Of a stretch of DNA of 64,000 nucleotides, positions 11,383 through 19,193 are shown piece by piece. This DNA comes from Mycolicibacterium iranicum (lineage in GTDB: Bacteria > Actinomycetota > Actinomycetes > Mycobacteriales > Mycobacteriaceae). The DNA lies in NCBI RefSeq assembly GCF_001650495.1, contig NZ_LWCS01000015.1, forward strand, positions 62,001 to 126,000. Direction: 5' to 3'. The notes below the pieces were generated by a model. That model saw only the letters and a program-made list of their open reading frames with translations. It ran no database searches and was not told the DNA's origin. Numbering within the stretch: position 1 is the stretch's first letter; every line of letters starts with the position of its first letter. A program made the translations under genes and the position numbers.

Positions 11383-12018
11383 TCAGCTCAGCGCGTCGCG
11401 GATGGTCGAGTCGGCCAGCAGCCCTTCGGTGTACAACTCGAGCGCGGGCCCGATCATGTCATCGGCGTAGTCGCGCAGCACGGCCGCCATATTGTTCGGC
11501 GTGGGATGGCGACGCCGGTAGAGCAAGAATCCACCTGTGTTGTTGAGCGCGAGAAACATAGCCCGTCCGCGAGGATTTCGGCTGGGCTTGATCGTTCCGG
11601 CGCGTACTCCGTCGTCCAGATAGTCGATGGAGTTCTCGATCATTCTGTCCAGCAGGTCGTTTCCCAGATCTCGACCGTCTTCCATGCTGCGCACCAGATA
11701 GGCCATCAGGGGCGCGAACGTCTCGATTCCGGCGATTGCAGCAAGCCACGATGCGGGGTTGGGCGACTGCAGCGCCGCTTCTTTCGAGGTTCGAACCGTC
11801 TCGACGACGTAGTCGTCGCAGGCCTTGATCAGGTTGCGTTTCGAGCCGAACAGGTCGCGAACGACACTGGGGCTCAACCCGGCGGCCGAGGCGATTGCAC
11901 GTATCGGCGTCCGGAATCCCTGGGTGCCGAACTTCGTCACCGCGGCGTCTCGGACTTGCGCGCGTAGCTGCTCCTCGGCGGCATGAACAGCGATCTTCGC
12001 GTCATCGAGGACGGTCAT
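11383..12018 (-). CDS. TetR-family transcriptional regulator
   Basis: A 211-residue repressor-type protein. Residues 17-65 contain the TetR helix-turn-helix (VRDAAVTKFGTQGF, then IRAIASAAGLSPSVVRDLFGSKRNLI). The C-terminal ligand-binding region includes a conserved mycobacterial tail (DYADDMIGPALELYTEGLLAD). The gene is the last of a probable minus-strand operon with the genes at 12087 and 12549, and its end converges with the dosT-like gene 14 bp away. Ligand and targets are unknown. Confidence 0.88.
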   Translation of the reverse strand: MTVLDDAKIAVHAAEEQLRAQVRDAAVTKFGTQGFRTPIRAIASAAGLSPSVVRDLFGSKRNLIKACDDYVVETVRTSKEAALQSPNPASWLAAIAGIETFAPLMAYLVRSMEDGRDLGNDLLDRMIENSIDYLDDGVRAGTIKPSRNPRGRAMFLALNNTGGFLLYRRRHPTPNNMAAVLRDYADDMIGPALELYTEGLLADSTIRDALS

Positions 12019-12086
12019 GTCAACAACACCTCCGGTTCAGAGACGGGCACTCAGTGAAGCAGCATCGCTCGTGAGGACACTTGCCA

Positions 12087-12539
12087 TTAGGGTCCTTGGG
12101 TCCGCTTCGCCGCGACCAAAGTCCTCAGTGCGTCGGAGTATCCGACATAGGCCAAATAGCCGCCCGCTGCACCGAATCCGAGGTGGACGACCGGCCACAG
12201 TGTGCTACCGCCAAAACTGAGATCCACGCGGTCGGCGACGAAGGTCGGAAACGCGAGGAGCAGGATGCTCCTGACGGTGACCAGCCACCCGAACGCAGAG
12301 ATCAAGATCGCGGCGGGGTCGTTCCACCGCTGGTGAAAAGCGACCACGGTGAGACCGCCGAGCAGCCCGAAACCCCCCAGCGCCGTGGGCCACAGGATGG
12401 TGCCGGTGAGTTCGGCGTACAGCTGCTCGAGCTGTGGTGTGCGAAGTGCGGCGGCCGCGCACGCGATCGCCAGGAACGGCCCCAGCACTCGCGCAAACTG
12501 CACCGTGCGGTTGTCGGCTTCGGTCGGGCTCACGGTCAT
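12087..12539 (-). CDS. Small four-helix membrane protein (paralogue of 5359-5820)
   Basis: A 150-residue protein with four hydrophobic stretches and a short basic C-terminal tail. It shares FARVLGPFLAI, FGLLGGLTVVAFHQRW and LLLAFP with the protein at 5359-5820; function is unknown. It starts 9 bp after the DUF5994-like gene, so both are probably on one transcript starting near the DosR-like box at 13241. The start MTVSPTEADNRTVQ is the only one that keeps the paralogue alignment. Confidence 0.78.
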   Translation of the reverse strand: MTVSPTEADNRTVQFARVLGPFLAIACAAAALRTPQLEQLYAELTGTILWPTALGGFGLLGGLTVVAFHQRWNDPAAILISAFGWLVTVRSILLLAFPTFVADRVDLSFGGSTLWPVVHLGFGAAGGYLAYVGYSDALRTLVAAKRTQGP

Positions 12540-12548
12540 GCTGAAGGG

Positions 12549-13175
12549 CTACTGACGAGATGCGGTCGCCTCGTCGTGGTGTTCCTTGTGGATACGATTG
12601 TTCACGATGTGCTCCACGAGGATTGGTACGAAGGTCTGAATCCGGGCATCGTCGAACTGTTCTGAGGCCGCCTCGCACCATTCCAGGATTTCGGCGTCAC
12701 GCTTGGGATCGTTGCGACCTTCGTGTTCTGCCAGCTTCCGGGCCACCTCAGCGACCGAACGCGCCGCCGCCGCGCTGCGCCGATCCGTGCGGACGGGCCG
12801 ATCCGGAATGGACTCAAGCATTTTCTGGGCGTCTTGTTGGTCGGTCTCTGGCGAGATGACACGGAGAGTCAGGTGGTGTCCGTTTTGACCGATCACGATC
12901 ACGCTGGGCGGCTCCGCGCTGTCGAAGCTGACCAGTCGTACGGTGTCCGCGCCGCCATAGGACAGTTCCGGAGCCGTCGTGGTCCAGCCGTCATGGCGAT
13001 ATGCCACCGCTGCCACCGGTCCGACTCTGTCGTACACCGCGCCGAGCAGCTCCGGCAGCTCATCGGTGAGGCATTTCGAGCGCGGCCACCACGCGCCGTC
13101 AACGTGCTCGGAGGGTTCCCGACTTCCGGTGATCTGCAGTCGTTTTCGAGTGGAGTTGGTCGATTCATCAGTCAC
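12549..13175 (-). CDS. DUF5994-like protein with C-terminal three-helix domain
   Basis: A 208-residue soluble protein. The N-terminal half (RLQITG, then DGAWWPRSKCLTDELPELL and VAAVAYRHDGW) matches the actinobacterial DUF5994 pattern. The C-terminal FDDARIQTFVPILVEHIVNNRI resembles a small three-helix module common in mycobacterial stress proteins. Function is unknown. GTG 13175 (MTDESTNSTRK) is preferred; GTG 13208 in the same frame is possible. It heads a minus-strand operon opposite the reductase gene, with a DosR-like box between. Confidence 0.65.
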   Translation of the reverse strand: MTDESTNSTRKRLQITGSREPSEHVDGAWWPRSKCLTDELPELLGAVYDRVGPVAAVAYRHDGWTTTAPELSYGGADTVRLVSFDSAEPPSVIVIGQNGHHLTLRVISPETDQQDAQKMLESIPDRPVRTDRRSAAAARSVAEVARKLAEHEGRNDPKRDAEILEWCEAASEQFDDARIQTFVPILVEHIVNNRIHKEHHDEATASRQ

Positions 13176-13240
13176 GCCTCGAGTATGTCGGCGAGCACTC
13201 GGAGCCACTATGGCCTTTGGTCACCACATCCGCCGAGGCG

Positions 13241-13260
13241 TAGTGGGGCGAAAGTCCTCT
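13241..13260. promoter_or_regulatory. DosR-like box in divergent promoter
   Basis: tagtggggcgaaagtcctct; read on the minus strand it gives AGGACTTTCGCCCC, close to the DosR consensus. It lies 36 bp before the reductase start on the plus strand and 66 bp before the DUF5994-like start on the minus strand, and may control both. Confidence 0.6.
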
Positions 13261-13295
13261 TGTGGAAACTGCCTCGATTTTCGCAAGGTGGGAGT

Positions 13296-14315
13296 GTGAA
13301 GCACATCGTGGTGAACCGGTACGGCGGACCCGAGGAACTGGTCACCGAGTTCATTCCGGAACCCGTCGCAGGTCCGGGGGAGGTGTGTATCCGAGTGGCC
13401 GCCGCCGGGGTGTCGTTCACCGATCGTCTGCTGCGCGCGGGGACGTATATGGGAGGTCCCAAACCGCCCTTCACCCCGGGATATGCAGTGGCGGGCGTCG
13501 TCGAGCATGCGGGTGCGGCGTGCACGGTCCTACAACCCGGTGACTCCGTCGTCGCGTTGCTCGTCTGGGGCGGATACGCCGAGAAAGTCTGTGTGCCTGA
13601 GCCGTTGGCAGTCCGTGTGCCGGCCGACATCGATCCGGGCGTACTGGTCGCGCTCGCGTTTCCCTACATGACGGCCTACCAGCTCATCCATCGCGCAGCG
13701 GAGGCCAACCCGGGAGAATGCACCCTGTATCACGGAGCGGCCGGCAGGGTCGGTATCGCACTGCTGGAATTGGCACGTCCCGCCGGTCTGACCGTGTACG
13801 GCACGGCGTCCGCTCGGGATTGTGGAGTCGTGGCCGAGTTGGGCGGATTGCCCATCGATTACGCGCGGGAGGACTTCCTCCAGCGGATGCGCAGCCTTCC
13901 GAGTGGCGGTGTCGACGTCGTGTTCGACGGAATCGGAGGACGGCTTAGCCTGAGGTCGTTTCGGGCGCTGCGACGCGGCGGGAGGCTGGTGCTGTTCGGG
14001 CACTATTCGACATTGAAGAATGGTCGCCGCAATCGCATCGGTCAGCTGGAATGGTATGCGGCGACGGCGGCGGTGGTAGCGGCTGGGATGCTCGATCCGC
14101 ACCGCCGCGTGCTCGGATATCGGATCGCGGCGCTCCGTGACCGCCATCCCTTCTGGTTCGAAGTCGATCTGACCCAACTGATCACTTTTTATCGCGCAGG
14201 CACCGTCAAACCGATCATCGCTGCCAGGATCCCGCTGTGTGATGCTCGACAGGCGCACGAGATGCTCGAACAATCATCCGGACCCGGCCAGATCGTCTTG
14301 ATCCCGCAGGGTTGA
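13296..14315 (+). CDS. Zinc-independent medium-chain reductase (quinone oxidoreductase family)
   Basis: A 339-residue MDR-superfamily NADPH-dependent oxidoreductase. Residues 1-130 form the GroES-like domain (FTPGYAVAGVVE, then GDSVVAL). The cofactor domain has LYHGAAGRVGIALLELA, the NADPH-binding motif of quinone oxidoreductases. No structural or catalytic zinc ligands are visible. It would reduce quinones or enones in the cytoplasm. GTG 13296 is preceded by AAGGTGGGAG. A DosR-like box lies just upstream. Confidence 0.85.
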   Translation: MKHIVVNRYGGPEELVTEFIPEPVAGPGEVCIRVAAAGVSFTDRLLRAGTYMGGPKPPFTPGYAVAGVVEHAGAACTVLQPGDSVVALLVWGGYAEKVCVPEPLAVRVPADIDPGVLVALAFPYMTAYQLIHRAAEANPGECTLYHGAAGRVGIALLELARPAGLTVYGTASARDCGVVAELGGLPIDYAREDFLQRMRSLPSGGVDVVFDGIGGRLSLRSFRALRRGGRLVLFGHYSTLKNGRRNRIGQLEWYAATAAVVAAGMLDPHRRVLGYRIAALRDRHPFWFEVDLTQLITFYRAGTVKPIIAARIPLCDARQAHEMLEQSSGPGQIVLIPQG

Positions 14316-14388
14316 ACGCCTGGTCAGACTTGCTTCTGCACAGGCCGCGACCGTGACGTGGATCGTCGGCGTCGGCACTGCCGAGGGG

Positions 14389-15687
14389 TCAACGTGGTGC
14401 GGTGTGTAGGGCGAGCTTCCCGAGGAACCAATCACGGGCAAGTCGAGCGACCTGTTCGAGGGCGCCGGGTTCCTCGAACAGATGCGTGGCACCGGGTACC
14501 ACGGCGATGGCGCACTCGGCCGACATCGCGTCCCGCGCCCGAGAATTCAGTTCGAGCACGATTTCGTCGCGGTCGCCGACGATCAACAGGGTCGCGGCGG
14601 TGACGTCGGCGAGTTTGGCTCCCGCGAGGTCGGGCCGACCGCCGCGCGAGACGACAGCCTTGACATCGACGCGCGAGGCCGCGGCGGCCCTCAGTGCGGC
14701 ACCTGCGCCCGTGCTTGCGCCGAAGTAGCCCAGGGGCAGGCCGGCGATGTCGGATCTGCCGGCGAGCCAACTGGTCGCATCGATGAGGCGGCGCGCCAGC
14801 ATCTCGATGTCGAAGACGTTGGCGCGGTTGGCTTCCTCGGCAGGTGTGAGAAGGTCGAACAGCAGCGTCGCGAACCCTGCCTCGTTCAGAACCTTTGCGA
14901 CGTAACGGTTGCGCAGGCTGTGGCGGCTGCTGCCACTGCCGTGGGCGAAGATGACAGCACCCCGTGCGTGGCTGGGGATGGTGAGATAACCCTCGAGTTC
15001 AACCAGCCCCGAGGTGATTTGGACGGCGGCGTCGAGGCACGTCCGGCGCGAACGATCGAGCAGTGCGATCACTTCGTCATCCGACGTGTGCGGTCGTCGA
15101 TGTCGGGCCGATTCGGCAGTCGCGTAGAAGTAGAAGGGCGATGCGTCCGGGCAGACAACGTCATCGGCGTAGGCCTGCAAGGCGTCGATGACCTGCGCGG
15201 ATCCGGCCGGTGAGGCGACGACGACCCGCGTGGCGCCTCTGCCTCGCGCAAGTCGGCACGCCGCAACGGCGGGTGCGGTGCTGACGAGTTCATCGTCGAC
15301 GATGACGACGACTCGATCGAACAACGGAACAGGCTCGTGGACACGGCGATACAACTGCACTTGGCGTTCGAGGTCGACCCGCTGCGCGTCTTCGACCTCG
15401 GCTATCTGGTCGGCACCGAGCGCGGTCTGCTGGGCCACTGTGTCGTTCACCACGCGGATGCCCTCTTCGGTGACAGCGCCGAACGTCACCTCGGGATCGA
15501 ACGGCAGTGTCAGGCTCCGAACCACGACCACATCGAGCGGCGCTCCGAGACCCTCGGCTACCTCGAAGGCGATCGGGATCCCGTCCCGGGCTACACCGAG
15601 CACGACGACATCCTTGCTGCGCAGTGGCGCGAGATACTGGGCGAGCCGGCGACCGGCGCCGGTGAGGTCATCCCCGAAATGCTCCAT
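14389..15687 (-). CDS. Phosphoribosyltransferase-dienelactone hydrolase fusion (Rv0571c-like)
   Basis: A 432-residue fusion. Residues 1-205 are phosphoribosyltransferase-like and residues about 215-430 an alpha/beta hydrolase of the dienelactone type with nucleophile motif GASTGAG, an Asp in IVGDRDEIV and a His in PGATHLFEEPG. M. tuberculosis Rv0571c, a DosR-regulon protein, has the same fusion and similar length. The PRPP loop is altered: VDDELVSTAP in place of the usual [10 protein letters not shown], so transferase activity is doubtful. ATG 15687 is chosen for the AAAGGG eight bases upstream; the longer frame has no conserved sequence. Confidence 0.82.
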   Translation of the reverse strand: MEHFGDDLTGAGRRLAQYLAPLRSKDVVVLGVARDGIPIAFEVAEGLGAPLDVVVVRSLTLPFDPEVTFGAVTEEGIRVVNDTVAQQTALGADQIAEVEDAQRVDLERQVQLYRRVHEPVPLFDRVVVIVDDELVSTAPAVAACRLARGRGATRVVVASPAGSAQVIDALQAYADDVVCPDASPFYFYATAESARHRRPHTSDDEVIALLDRSRRTCLDAAVQITSGLVELEGYLTIPSHARGAVIFAHGSGSSRHSLRNRYVAKVLNEAGFATLLFDLLTPAEEANRANVFDIEMLARRLIDATSWLAGRSDIAGLPLGYFGASTGAGAALRAAAASRVDVKAVVSRGGRPDLAGAKLADVTAATLLIVGDRDEIVLELNSRARDAMSAECAIAVVPGATHLFEEPGALEQVARLARDWFLGKLALHTAPR

Positions 15688-15752
15688 GTAGGTCACCCTT
15701 TCAGAGCAGTGGCGCTGCTGCGGAGAGCCATTCGGCCGCTCTTCGCAGGGCT

Positions 15753-16496
15753 TTAGTTCCGCTGGGCGGGGCCGCGCAGCACATCTGATGTTGTCGACCC
15801 ATCGTGGATCACCGCCTGTGCGAGTTCGGACAGTTTCCAGTGGTGTGTGCACGCGTAGGCGCGGAGTACGTCGAATGCCTCGCCGATGCCTACTCCCGCG
15901 CGTTCGGCGATGAGCCCCTTGGCCTGCTCGATCGTGAGGCGCTGATTGATCCCGTGCTGCAGTTGTTCGACCAGCAGTCTGCGGTGCCTGATGGCGCGCT
16001 CATGAATAAGCGCGATAGCGGCCACATTCGTCAGAGCCTGTGCAGCGTCCAGCATCTCGGCATCGACTGACCGTCGCGCCGCGCTGAACAGGTTCATCCC
16101 GCCGATGACTTCGTCCCGCAACCGCATCGGCAGCGCATGCACCCCGGTGAAGCCCGCCTGGAGTGCTTCTGGCGCGAAGCGGGGCCATCGCGTCGTCTCA
16201 GTGCTCATATCAGCACAGCTCACCGGCTGACCAGTGCGGAAGCACTCCAGGCAGGGGCCTTCTCTGTTCTGCAGCGCAGACAGTTCAAGGACCCGGGCTT
16301 CTTCTGTCGATGCCGCGATGACGTTGAGGCTGCCGTGACAGTCGACCACTAGGATTCCGACTGCATCGACGTCGAGGATCTGTTGGCTGCGCGCCGCGAT
16401 GAGGTGCATCACCTCGACGAGATCGAAGTCCGCGACCAGAATGTCGGCCAACTCGGTGAAAGTCTGGGCCAGGGATTGTCGAGGCGCGGCGCTCAT
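15753..16496 (-). CDS. GAF-ANTAR regulator
   Basis: A 247-residue sensor-effector protein. A GAF domain (about residues 10-165, ending near the NREGPCLECFRTGQPV and LFSAARR motifs) is followed by an ANTAR RNA-binding domain (about 180-235) with LTIEQAKGLIAERAGVGIGEAFDVLRAYA. ANTAR proteins act as transcription antiterminators by binding paired hexaloop hairpins in RNA. The start overlaps the stop of the other GAF-ANTAR gene (ATGA), so they are made together. Ligand and RNA targets are unknown. Confidence 0.88.
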   Translation of the reverse strand: MSAAPRQSLAQTFTELADILVADFDLVEVMHLIAARSQQILDVDAVGILVVDCHGSLNVIAASTEEARVLELSALQNREGPCLECFRTGQPVSCADMSTETTRWPRFAPEALQAGFTGVHALPMRLRDEVIGGMNLFSAARRSVDAEMLDAAQALTNVAAIALIHERAIRHRRLLVEQLQHGINQRLTIEQAKGLIAERAGVGIGEAFDVLRAYACTHHWKLSELAQAVIHDGSTTSDVLRGPAQRN

Positions 16497-17242
16497 GGCT
16501 CGCCTTGCGCTGGGTCCGCGGCACCTTCCGGGTCGAAGCGGACGCGACGCTCGACCACCTCTCGGGCCAAGGCTGTCAGGGACATGTCGTGGCTGTAGGC
16601 ATGAGCTCGCAGTCGCACGAGAGCATCGAGCACGGAAAGCCCCAACTGTGCAGATACCATCCCTGCCGCCTGGTGCACTTCGGCTCGCCACAGGGCAGGC
16701 GTCTGGCCATTCGTGATCCCACCGTTGGCGGTGGTGTCGATTCCGCTGCGAGTATCGAGTGTCAGCAGCAGCGCAGTGTCGGCGTAGACGAGGGCATCGA
16801 CGAGGTTGTCGCTGTCGAGTTCACGAGGGATGAAGCTGTACAGATTCAGTGCGCCGACGCGTATCGCACCCAGAGCCAGCGGAAAACTGTGTATCGCCCC
16901 CACTCCGAGGCGTTCCATGTGGGCCGCGAACATCGGCCATTGACGCATGCTCAGCGACGACGCCATGTTGTCGGCGAGGATGGGCTGTCCGGTCGACACC
17001 GCATCGAATCCCGGCCCCTCACCCAGAGTCGTTTGCAGTGTGTCGGCCTCCTCGGCTTCCGGCCCGGTGAAGTACACCGGCTCGACGGATTCCGATCCTG
17101 TCGCGAACATGAGGCCGGCCCCGTCGGCGGTGAGTGCCTCGACGCACTCTAGGCATGCGTGCGCCGGAGAGATCGGCGTCTTCTCTCGCATCGCCCGCAA
17201 GGCGACGGCAGTCCATATTCGCGCGGCGCGATCACTGTCCAT
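16493..17242 (-). CDS. GAF-ANTAR regulator
   Basis: A 249-residue protein with a GAF-like N-terminal domain (LGEGPGFDAVSTGQPI, then SFPLALGAIRVGALNLY) and a C-terminal ANTAR domain (EVHQAAGMVSAQLGLSVLDAL, then LRAHAYSHDMSLTALAREVV). It resembles its downstream partner in layout, and the two genes overlap by 4 bp. The pair may form heterodimers or sense different signals; that is inference. Probable cytoplasmic RNA-binding antiterminator. Confidence 0.86.
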   Translation of the reverse strand: MDSDRAARIWTAVALRAMREKTPISPAHACLECVEALTADGAGLMFATGSESVEPVYFTGPEAEEADTLQTTLGEGPGFDAVSTGQPILADNMASSLSMRQWPMFAAHMERLGVGAIHSFPLALGAIRVGALNLYSFIPRELDSDNLVDALVYADTALLLTLDTRSGIDTTANGGITNGQTPALWRAEVHQAAGMVSAQLGLSVLDALVRLRAHAYSHDMSLTALAREVVERRVRFDPEGAADPAQGEP

Positions 17243-17324
17243 CGCTTATCTGCCTCGATCTGGATTCTCATGAACCTGTGGCACTGAATCCTCCGGTCGG
17301 CCAGGGGCGCCTTGCGCACCTGGT

Positions 17325-17741
17325 TCACTCATCGTCGATGACGTGGACAGCGGCCTCTTCTGCAGAGGCCGCGCCTCCGCTGAGCCCGACGTCGCTGGCG
17401 ACCATCTCTGCCTCGGTATCTTCACCGAATCCCAAGTCCGGAGCCACGAGTCGGCCCGCCCTCGCCATTCCCACCTCACGGCGGAGAGGAAACTCGGCTT
17501 CCCGTTCAGCGGCGTCCGACCGCTGCTCTTCGTCCACGTCGTACAGAACATTGAGCCGCGCTGCGGGATCCACTACCTCCGGGTCGGATGCTGTTCTGAA
17601 GTAGGAACTTTCGGAGGGTGAGTAACCTTCGTCGAGGGCATCGGCGACACCCCGATCGATGAGAGTGTCCTCGGCCGGAAGTTGGTTCTCCTCGTCGGTG
17701 CTGTACTCGCCCGGGCCGGGCGCGAATGTTGAGGTATCCAT
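17325..17741 (-). CDS. DUF5709 protein
   Basis: A 138-residue, strongly acidic, probably disordered protein. YSTDEENQLPAEDTLIDRG and LDEGYSPSE are typical of the actinobacterial DUF5709 family, whose role is unknown. The start MDTSTFAPGP is preferred over an upstream in-frame codon that would run into the CBS-domain remnant. It lies 82 bp upstream of the GAF-ANTAR pair on the same strand. Confidence 0.78.
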   Translation of the reverse strand: MDTSTFAPGPGEYSTDEENQLPAEDTLIDRGVADALDEGYSPSESSYFRTASDPEVVDPAARLNVLYDVDEEQRSDAAEREAEFPLRREVGMARAGRLVAPDLGFGEDTEAEMVASDVGLSGGAASAEEAAVHVIDDE

Positions 17742-17745
17742 GGCA

Positions 17746-17817
17746 CTAACGGTGCCCACCCACAATGGTGACGTCTCGGTGCATGATCTCCCTTGCCGTG
17801 ATGACAGGCTCAGTCAT
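17746..17817 (-). pseudogene. N-terminal remnant of a CBS-domain (hrp1-like) gene
   Basis: A 23-codon frame with a good ribosome site (GAGGAG, spacer six) encodes MTEPVITAREIMHRDVTIVG and then stops. The TAREIMHRDVT block is the usual beginning of two-CBS-domain proteins such as DosR-regulated Rv2626c (Hrp1). The rest of the gene is absent; DUF5709 begins 4 bp further on. It is probably the stub left by a deletion. A 23-residue peptide could still be made. Confidence 0.5.
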
Positions 17818-17895
17818 GGTGTGCTCCTCGATTTTCGCCATCAGGGGGATCCATCCCGGGGATAATTGGATTCTGACCCCGGGCATGTCCCCTGC

Positions 17896-17915
17896 GAAGG
17901 GCCTTTCGGCCCTAG
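17896..17915. promoter_or_regulatory. DosR box upstream of USP gene
   Basis: gaagggcctttcggccctag: a near-perfect palindrome AGGGCCTTTCGGCCCT. It lies 85-105 bp upstream of the USP start at 18000 and about 80 bp upstream (minus strand) of the CBS remnant. Confidence 0.7.
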
Positions 17916-17999
17916 GTTCATGACAAACGCCTCCAGTGACGCGGGGAGGGCACACCGTAGCGTCGCAGCGACCGGCGTGATGCCGAGAGGGAGGCTGAC

Positions 18000-18887
18000 A
18001 TGTCTGAAGGAACCTCATCGCGGGGAATCGTGGTCGGCACCGACGGGTCGGCATCAGCCATGACCGCCGTGCGGTGGGCCGCAGGTGAGGCCAAGATGCG
18101 CAACATCCCGCTGACCATCCTTCATGTCGTCGAGGAGACCAGATGGCCCGCGCAGGGGGGACAGATACCCGACGAGGTGCTTTCGATAGCGGAAAACCAG
18201 GAAAGCGCAGTCATCGCCGAGGCCGTTGCGGCCGCCCGAGGCGACTCGACGGACGGTGAACTCGAACTCGAGACAAGCTGTCCGCCGGGACAAGCCGTAG
18301 GAGTGCTCATCGATTCATCTCGGCAGTCGGAGATGATCGCGGTCGGAAGTCGCGGTTTGACCGGCAGACACCGGCGTTCGATCGGATCGATCGCTGTCGG
18401 CCTGCTGCATCACGCACACTGCCCGGTGGCTGTCGTTCACGATGAGGCTGCGGCAGGCGCGAATTCGCACAACAAGCCGGTCCTGGTCGGCATCGACGGT
18501 TCACGTGCGTCACTGGTCGCCGCGGCGACAGCCATGGAGGAGGCTTCGCGACGGGGCGTCGGTCTCCTGGCCCTGCACGTGTGTAAAGACGATGCCGAGT
18601 CCGCATCGATCTCAGGCTCACGGAGGGCGGCGCTCGAGTCCGAAGCCGAAGCGCTACTGCGCGATTCCCTGGCGGAATTGCGGCAACGGTACCCGGAGGT
18701 CGCCGTGCACCTGCTTGTTCGGTTCGCCGCGCCGGCCCGTCAGATTCTCAACCAGGCCGAGCGCGCACAGTTGGTCGTCGTCGGCAGTCACGGACGTGGC
18801 GCACTCACCGGCGCACTGCTGGGCTCGGTCAGCACCACTGTCGCCAAAGGTGCGCACATTCCGGTGCTCGTCACCCGGCAGAGTTAG
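18000..18887 (+). CDS. Tandem universal stress protein
   Basis: A 295-residue protein with two USP domains (about 8-148 and 158-294). Each begins with a VGTDGS or VGIDGS strand; the second ends in the ATP-binding GSHGRGALTGALLGSVS. In the first domain the loop reads GSRGLTGRHRRSIGSIA. Such proteins bind ATP and help mycobacteria adapt to hypoxic arrest. A palindromic DosR box lies about 90 bp upstream. It ends 4 bp inside the convergent ANTAR-only gene. Confidence 0.92.
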   Translation: MSEGTSSRGIVVGTDGSASAMTAVRWAAGEAKMRNIPLTILHVVEETRWPAQGGQIPDEVLSIAENQESAVIAEAVAAARGDSTDGELELETSCPPGQAVGVLIDSSRQSEMIAVGSRGLTGRHRRSIGSIAVGLLHHAHCPVAVVHDEAAAGANSHNKPVLVGIDGSRASLVAAATAMEEASRRGVGLLALHVCKDDAESASISGSRRAALESEAEALLRDSLAELRQRYPEVAVHLLVRFAAPARQILNQAERAQLVVVGSHGRGALTGALLGSVSTTVAKGAHIPVLVTRQS

Positions 18888-19192
18888 GAACGCGCTTCGG
18901 CCGCCGCCCGTTGGGTTGAATTCGTGAGGAGCGGGCCCCACGCCTCATCGATCGCGATCGTGACAGCCTCGTCGGATTCCTGATCAGGATCTCCCTGCAC
19001 TCGCGATACCAGCGCAGTCGCCAGGCGTAGCGGTGCGACGTTATGACGTCGAGCGGTTCCGATGATATCGAGGAACGCGTCGTCGAGGCTGCAATGCTGG
19101 AGTGCGGCCAGCACGCCCTCTGCGGCGCACAGTGTTCGACGACCGTCGCGATACGAGCCCCGCGTCAGGGCGGAAGGCCTCCCGAATGCCAT
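18884..19192 (-). CDS. ANTAR-only RNA-binding protein
   Basis: A 102-residue protein that is essentially one ANTAR-like three-helix domain (residues about 20-80: RTLCAAEGVLAALQHCSLDD, then AFLDIIGTARRHNVAPLRLATALV), with no sensor domain. Its ATG lies one base after the stop of the Rv2629-like gene, so it is translated as part of that operon. A constitutive or partner-controlled antiterminator is likely; targets are unknown. A start codon a few residues upstream (TTG) is also in frame. Confidence 0.65.
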   Translation of the reverse strand: MAFGRPSALTRGSYRDGRRTLCAAEGVLAALQHCSLDDAFLDIIGTARRHNVAPLRLATALVSRVQGDPDQESDEAVTIAIDEAWGPLLTNSTQRAAAEARS

Positions 19193-19193
19193 G

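Noticed and set aside
12085..12104. Possible DosR box ttagggtccttgggtccgct before the TetR gene
   Set aside because: It overlaps the 3' end of the membrane-protein gene and the half-sites are not arranged as a palindrome, so support is too weak.
17600..17620. DosR-like sequence taggaactttcggagggt
   Set aside because: It lies inside the DUF5709 coding region and has a weak left half; no gene starts near it.
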